From: Lewinellaceae bacterium
GTDB taxonomy: Bacteria > Bacteroidota > Bacteroidia > Chitinophagales > Saprospiraceae
Direction: 5' to 3'
Length of the DNA stretch: 64,000 nt
Assembly: GCA_020636005.1 (NCBI GenBank)
Contig: JACJYR010000003.1
Coordinates: 868,001 to 932,000, forward strand
The notes beneath the pieces are model-generated. The model searched no databases. It was given only the letters and a program-made list of their open reading frames with translations, and was not told the DNA's origin. The position numbers and the translations under genes are program-made. Below are positions 60,500 to 64,000 of this stretch, piece by piece (within the stretch, counting starts at the first letter, position 1; every line of letters starts with the position of its first letter).

Positions 60500-61912
60500 T
60501 CAAGCCCGGTTCAACAGTACAACAGGCGTGGAAATAATCTTTCCATCCTGCCGGATGCTGAGCACCAGGTTGCCGGGGGAGCCTGCGCTTACATCCAACA
60601 GCTTGTTGTACATCCCGTCAAAATTCTGGATAGTCTCCTGGTGTACCACCTTTCCGGTAATATCCGTGACGGTTACCGTTGTTGGTACTGCTTCGCCCCT
60701 GAAACGGACGTTCAGGTTGCCAAAAGTGGGGTTTGGATAGGCGGCCAATTCTTCGAGTTCAAGGCTGTTGTCAATGAGCTCTAAGTTTTGCGGTACATTG
60801 GGGGCAGCTTCCGTTATTTTTTCAGCAACCGGTGTTTCTTCCTGTGCCTCATTTTTCGGACAAGCTTTAAATTGGGCCTCGACGTCCTTGTACTCTCCAT
60901 CCCGGAGTATGGTAAGGGTAAAGTATTGACCCGGTTCGTGTTTGTCCCTTTCCTGCACCAGCGATGCTTGATCGTACACCGGCATCCCGTCAATGGCCAC
61001 GATACGGTCTCCTTTGCGGAGGCCTGCCTTTTCCGCCGGCCAATCGGAACCTGCTACGATGCCATTGACCCCTACACCTTCTTCACCGTGGCCATAGCTG
61101 CCCACATACACGCCGATGAATACCCTGCAAGGATCACGCTCCGTCACATAAGACTTCCTTGTTTTTTCCGAAAGGGTGACATTGGCCTGGGCTTCTTGCC
61201 CCTTTCGTAAATAGGAGATGGAAACGAGGTCGCCACCTTTGTATTTGGCCAGTTCCACGCCCAGGTCATCGGTGGTGCGGATAGTCTTTCCATTAATGCT
61301 GGTCATAACATCGCCAGCCTGGAGGCCCGCAGCTTTTGCCCCGCTACCTTCCACAACGCCGGTCAGCAGGACCCCTTGCTCGTCGTTCTCCGGATAGACG
61401 CCAAGGAAAGTTTTCCTGGTTTCAACCATTTTGACTGTACTGCCATCATGGTCGTTATCAAAGTTAAATTCGTAATCGTAGTTGTAGCGGAAATGCTCGT
61501 TATCGTGCTTGAATTCGTGGGCATTTTTCAGGTCGAGTTTTATTTTTTCAAACTCTTTTTCAAAATCGCCCGTGCCGCTGATTTTTATTTTTCTTTCGCC
61601 TGCGCCCCGGATGTACATTAATGTTTCGCCAGCATCGGACTTTTCAGCGTTTTCGCCTTCGCCTACAATGATGACCTCAATGTCTTTGTCATTGTCCTGA
61701 TCGAGTTCCAGTTCCTTCACGTACACGTCGAGCGCCTCGCCTTTTTCAAACCGCTTCTTTTTGATGATGACGGTGCCGTCATCGCCTTTTTGTTTTTGGA
61801 TGACGATGACCTTGTCCGAGGAATGGCTTTCCTCCTGTGCTACCAGCAGGGTGTTTCCAGCCAGGATTAGAAGTGTCAGCGTACAAATGGCAGAAAGGAA
61901 AATTTTTTTCAT
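60500..61912 (-). CDS. Two-PDZ-domain secreted protein with T9SS sorting domain
   Basis: 470 aa from MKKIFLSAICTLTLLIL (signal peptide to about residue 25); a 25-codon upstream extension is not signal-like. Residues about 30-150 are a charged, low-complexity region (KQKGDDGTVIIKKKRFEKGE). Two PDZ domains follow: about 170-250 (FLGVYPENDEQGVLLTGVVE, AAGLQAGDVMTSINGKTI) and about 270-360 (FIGVYVGSYGHGEEGVGVNG, KAGLRKGDRIVAIDGM). The end has a T9SS sorting domain (LAAYPNPTFGNLNVRF, VTDITGKVVH). There is no protease domain, so this is a surface scaffold or sensor rather than a Do-type protease. Monocistronic. Confidence 0.85.
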   Translation of the reverse strand: MKKIFLSAICTLTLLILAGNTLLVAQEESHSSDKVIVIQKQKGDDGTVIIKKKRFEKGEALDVYVKELELDQDNDKDIEVIIVGEGENAEKSDAGETLMYIRGAGERKIKISGTGDFEKEFEKIKLDLKNAHEFKHDNEHFRYNYDYEFNFDNDHDGSTVKMVETRKTFLGVYPENDEQGVLLTGVVEGSGAKAAGLQAGDVMTSINGKTIRTTDDLGVELAKYKGGDLVSISYLRKGQEAQANVTLSEKTRKSYVTERDPCRVFIGVYVGSYGHGEEGVGVNGIVAGSDWPAEKAGLRKGDRIVAIDGMPVYDQASLVQERDKHEPGQYFTLTILRDGEYKDVEAQFKACPKNEAQEETPVAEKITEAAPNVPQNLELIDNSLELEELAAYPNPTFGNLNVRFRGEAVPTTVTVTDITGKVVHQETIQNFDGMYNKLLDVSAGSPGNLVLSIRQDGKIISTPVVLLNRA

Positions 61913-62118
61913 TTCGAGTGATATTTGGTGAATTAAAAATAGGCCGGATGGCCTGGTGGACATTTTAAGTAACGAAACCAATGACAAGAAGGTAACAGCA
62001 GCGTTGCCTGAAAATAGGTGTTGGGAAAAAATAAATTTTCAGTTTTAGAGATTGCTGCCAGGGATAGTTTTGAAATTAATACCAATGACGCTGTTTATGT
62101 CGACCTGTTTTTTGGGAT

Positions 62119-63336
62119 TCAACGGTGTTCCCTTTCTCTCATCCACGCCTCCAGTTCCTTAAAGGTTGCCACCAGTTCCTCCATTTCATTGGGTGGCCGG
62201 CCGGCACTTTCGCACCGTTTTTGAAAAACTTCCAGGGGGTCGAGTGCTTCCAGTTCGACATCCACCACCTGGGCATCTAAAGAAAAATGGGAAGACTTCA
62301 GGCGGGTGCGGAGCAGTTCGACATGCAGGTTCTCCACGAAATCCTGCATCAGCCCACTCAAGTTTGGAATGACAGTGTCTGATTCCACAATGACCTCTGC
62401 CCAGGGGGAGAGGCTTTCCCTGTACTTTTCGTGGAGTTTTTCCAGGCGCTGTTTCACCTGGGGCAAACTGCCTTCAAGGGATTTTAACCTCCGGAAAACA
62501 GGCAGCGCCAATTCGTAAACCACCTTGATCTTGCCTTCCTCAAATTCCACCACCGTCACCGATTTCTCATCCTTTGTCTCGCTGAAACTCAGCGGTATCA
62601 GAGAGCCGGAATATCGGACATGCCCCATTCCACCAACTGCCTGCGCCCGGTGGATATGGCCCAGTGCCACATAGTCGAACACATTGGAAAACTGGTCCGC
62701 CCGGATGTTTTCCAGGTTGCCCAGGTAAATATTGTCCTGTTTTTCGCTGGCCTCGGCACCGGTAGCACAAAGGTGCCCAGTAGCGATAATGGGAACTTTC
62801 AAGTGCTTGAATACTTCAGCTTTTTCTGCCACGGCCTCGTAATGAGCCAATATGCCCTGCCTGATTTTATCCGTCCTTTCAAGGCCTGTTTCTCCATTGC
62901 CGGCCCTTCGCAAATCCTGATCCCGCAGGAACGGGACGACTGCGACCACCGCCTCCGGCGTTCCTTTCTTGTTTTTCAATACCAAAACAGCGTCTTCCAT
63001 TTGCTCTGGGGCATGCCCTACAACGTGGACGTTCAGTAATTGCAAGAGTTCTTTCGGGGCGTTCAGCATGTGCGGGGAGTCATGGTTGCCGCCCGTCACA
63101 ACGATATGGCGGCAGGTAGTTCCCCAAAGCTGTTTCAGGAAATTGTAGTAGAGCGAGCGGGCATAGTTGGGCGGGTTTCCGATATCAAACACATCCCCGG
63201 CCACGATCAGCAAATCTATTTTTTCGTTTACAATGGTCTTCACGAGCCAGTCCAGTGCCAGCCGGTGTTCTTCCTCCCGCTCGCGGGAGATGAATTTCTG
63301 GCCCAGGTGCCAGTCGGAGGTGTGAAGAAGTTTCAT
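62119..63336 (-). CDS. sbcD: SbcD: nuclease subunit of the SbcCD (Mre11-Rad50-like) complex
   Basis: 405 aa. Metallophosphoesterase with all phosphoesterase motifs: MKLLHTSDWHLGQ (Asp8, His10), IVAGDVFDIGNPP, VVTGGNHDSPH, TGHLCATGAEASEKQ and ALGHIHRAQAVGG. The C-terminal capping domain is full length. With SbcC, a Rad50-type ATPase, it cuts hairpins and long palindromes. sbcC usually follows in the same operon, but here the next gene on the strand encodes the PDZ protein, so SbcC must be elsewhere. The start codon is preceded at 19 bp by a hairpin repeat. Confidence 0.95.
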   Translation of the reverse strand: MKLLHTSDWHLGQKFISREREEEHRLALDWLVKTIVNEKIDLLIVAGDVFDIGNPPNYARSLYYNFLKQLWGTTCRHIVVTGGNHDSPHMLNAPKELLQLLNVHVVGHAPEQMEDAVLVLKNKKGTPEAVVAVVPFLRDQDLRRAGNGETGLERTDKIRQGILAHYEAVAEKAEVFKHLKVPIIATGHLCATGAEASEKQDNIYLGNLENIRADQFSNVFDYVALGHIHRAQAVGGMGHVRYSGSLIPLSFSETKDEKSVTVVEFEEGKIKVVYELALPVFRRLKSLEGSLPQVKQRLEKLHEKYRESLSPWAEVIVESDTVIPNLSGLMQDFVENLHVELLRTRLKSSHFSLDAQVVDVELEALDPLEVFQKRCESAGRPPNEMEELVATFKELEAWMREREHR

Positions 63337-63355
63337 GGTTGGAAATTTTGCTGTT

Positions 63356-63470
63356 TAAGGATCGAAGGAAAAATAATCCCGATTTCACATCGGGATTATT
63401 TTTAAAAAACCCCTCCATTGCTGGGGTTTTCAAAATCAAAATGGTGAAGTTATTTTTTCATCTTTACTAA
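63356..63470 (+). repeat. 114-bp hairpin repeat family, copy D
   Basis: Same family as 29275-29388. It lies upstream of the minus-strand sbcD start (19 bp from the ATG) and after the stop codon of the cytochrome c gene. A transcript from the cytochrome gene into sbcD would have to read through its stem (ATCCCGATTTC with ATCGGGAT) and T-run. Confidence 0.88.
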
Positions 63471-63533
63471 ATATACTGTGCGCTATTAGATTTTCCGGAA
63501 AACCGATAAGTGGGCTGTATAAAATGCACCCGA

Positions 63534-64000
63534 TTATTCAGGCTCCACAAAGGCATTTTTGATGTAAGCTACCACGGCTTCCAGCATTTTTTCATCCCAT
63601 TCAGGGTTGTCCCTAAAAGCCTGCATTGGCTCTTTGAAGGAAACCAGGTTGCCGCCAACTTGTACCGGCGCTGATTTACCATTCCAGATAACAGCTGCCA
63701 GTTGGTCTTTTGGGCCGTTTACTACCTTTGATCCGACCAATGGGGGTGCCAGGTTGGGGGTGCCTTCACCACCGGGCCGGTGGCAAGCTGCGCAATACTG
63801 GCCATAAAGGTGTAACCCAACCGTTCGCATATCATTATGCTCGAACAGACGAGGGCTGGCAGGGATTGGCTTTGCAGTTTGGTTGATCGCCTTTTCAAGC
63901 ATACGGTGCAACAGTTTGTCTTTGGCAAGCTGTTCCTTAAAAACATTGTCCAAAAAGCGCTGAAAGTTTATTTCCTTTCCGGCAAGGCCAGCCAAGGCCG
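63534..64000 (-). CDS. c-type cytochrome (5' end outside window)
   Basis: The frame runs off the right edge; 155 residues remain, with the first ones read through without a credible start. The visible part is a single cytochrome c domain: GQYCAACHRPGGEGTPNLAP gives the haem motif CAACH, and VSFKEPMQAFRDNPEWDEKM carries the usual distal Met (Met in 'EPMQAF' context), followed by VVAYIKNAF. It would carry electrons in the periplasm. The N-terminal region before the haem motif (INFQRFLDNVFKEQLAKDKL) is helical and its fold is unknown. sbcD lies downstream on the same strand. Confidence 0.85.
   Translation of the reverse strand, partial: ALAGLAGKEINFQRFLDNVFKEQLAKDKLLHRMLEKAINQTAKPIPASPRLFEHNDMRTVGLHLYGQYCAACHRPGGEGTPNLAPPLVGSKVVNGPKDQLAAVIWNGKSAPVQVGGNLVSFKEPMQAFRDNPEWDEKMLEAVVAYIKNAFVEPE

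Overview
The window looks like chromosomal DNA of a Gram-negative Bacteroidota bacterium, probably near the Saprospirales. That placement is an inference from four things: a SusC/SusD/SusE outer-membrane uptake operon, several proteins with type IX secretion (T9SS) C-terminal sorting domains, an OstA-like LPS-transport protein, and an ABC-permease/M1-peptidase fusion typical of the phylum. Base composition is near 50% GC by eye. It drops clearly in the accessory stretch at about 28.3-36 kb. I saw no rRNA or tRNA gene.

Layout. 0-7 kb: end of a VOC-fold gene, OstA-like protein, ribulose-phosphate epimerase (rpe), a small surface protein, and an ECF sigma/anti-sigma pair. 7-19 kb: two tandem DUF4331 secreted proteins, a long imperfect palindrome, a TPR lipoprotein, a papain-like cysteine peptidase, a MacB/FtsX-type permease and an S9 peptidase. 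19-28 kb: a hypothetical surface protein, an Rpn-type nuclease, an ACC deaminase/D-cysteine desulfhydrase homologue, a membrane protein, and an ABC ATPase with its permease-peptidase partner. 28-39 kb: an accessory island. It holds IS66 and possible IS110 remnants, a 273-bp palindromic tandem array with an exact 21-bp period, an orphan RHS tip overlapping a YwqK-type immunity candidate, a complete IS3-family element, a MORN-repeat protein, a SNF2 helicase scrap, and a DUF6544 gene split by an IS903-like element. 39-46.7 kb: glucokinase, an Omp28-like surface protein, queE, a methyltransferase, and a divergent stress module. That module has three CBS-pair proteins and a thioredoxin-fold/universal-stress fusion around an exact FNR-type palindrome. 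46.7-52.5 kb: susCDE-like operon. 52.8-64 kb: PlsC-type acyltransferase, miaA, a DUF3298 lipoprotein, a T9SS-exported agmatine-deiminase homologue, a GHL10-type glycosidase, a two-PDZ T9SS protein, sbcD and the end of a cytochrome c gene.

The least explained material is non-coding. It includes the 21-bp array; a 114-bp hairpin repeat in four copies, two of them 11 and 19 bp upstream of start codons; a 160-200 bp repeat with terminal inverted repeats in two copies; and a roughly 425-bp nested palindrome between the DUF4331 genes and the TPR gene. Together they suggest small non-autonomous elements actively shaping intergenic regions. The most testable functional hypotheses are the FNR-box CBS/Usp module and the RHS-tip/YwqK pair.
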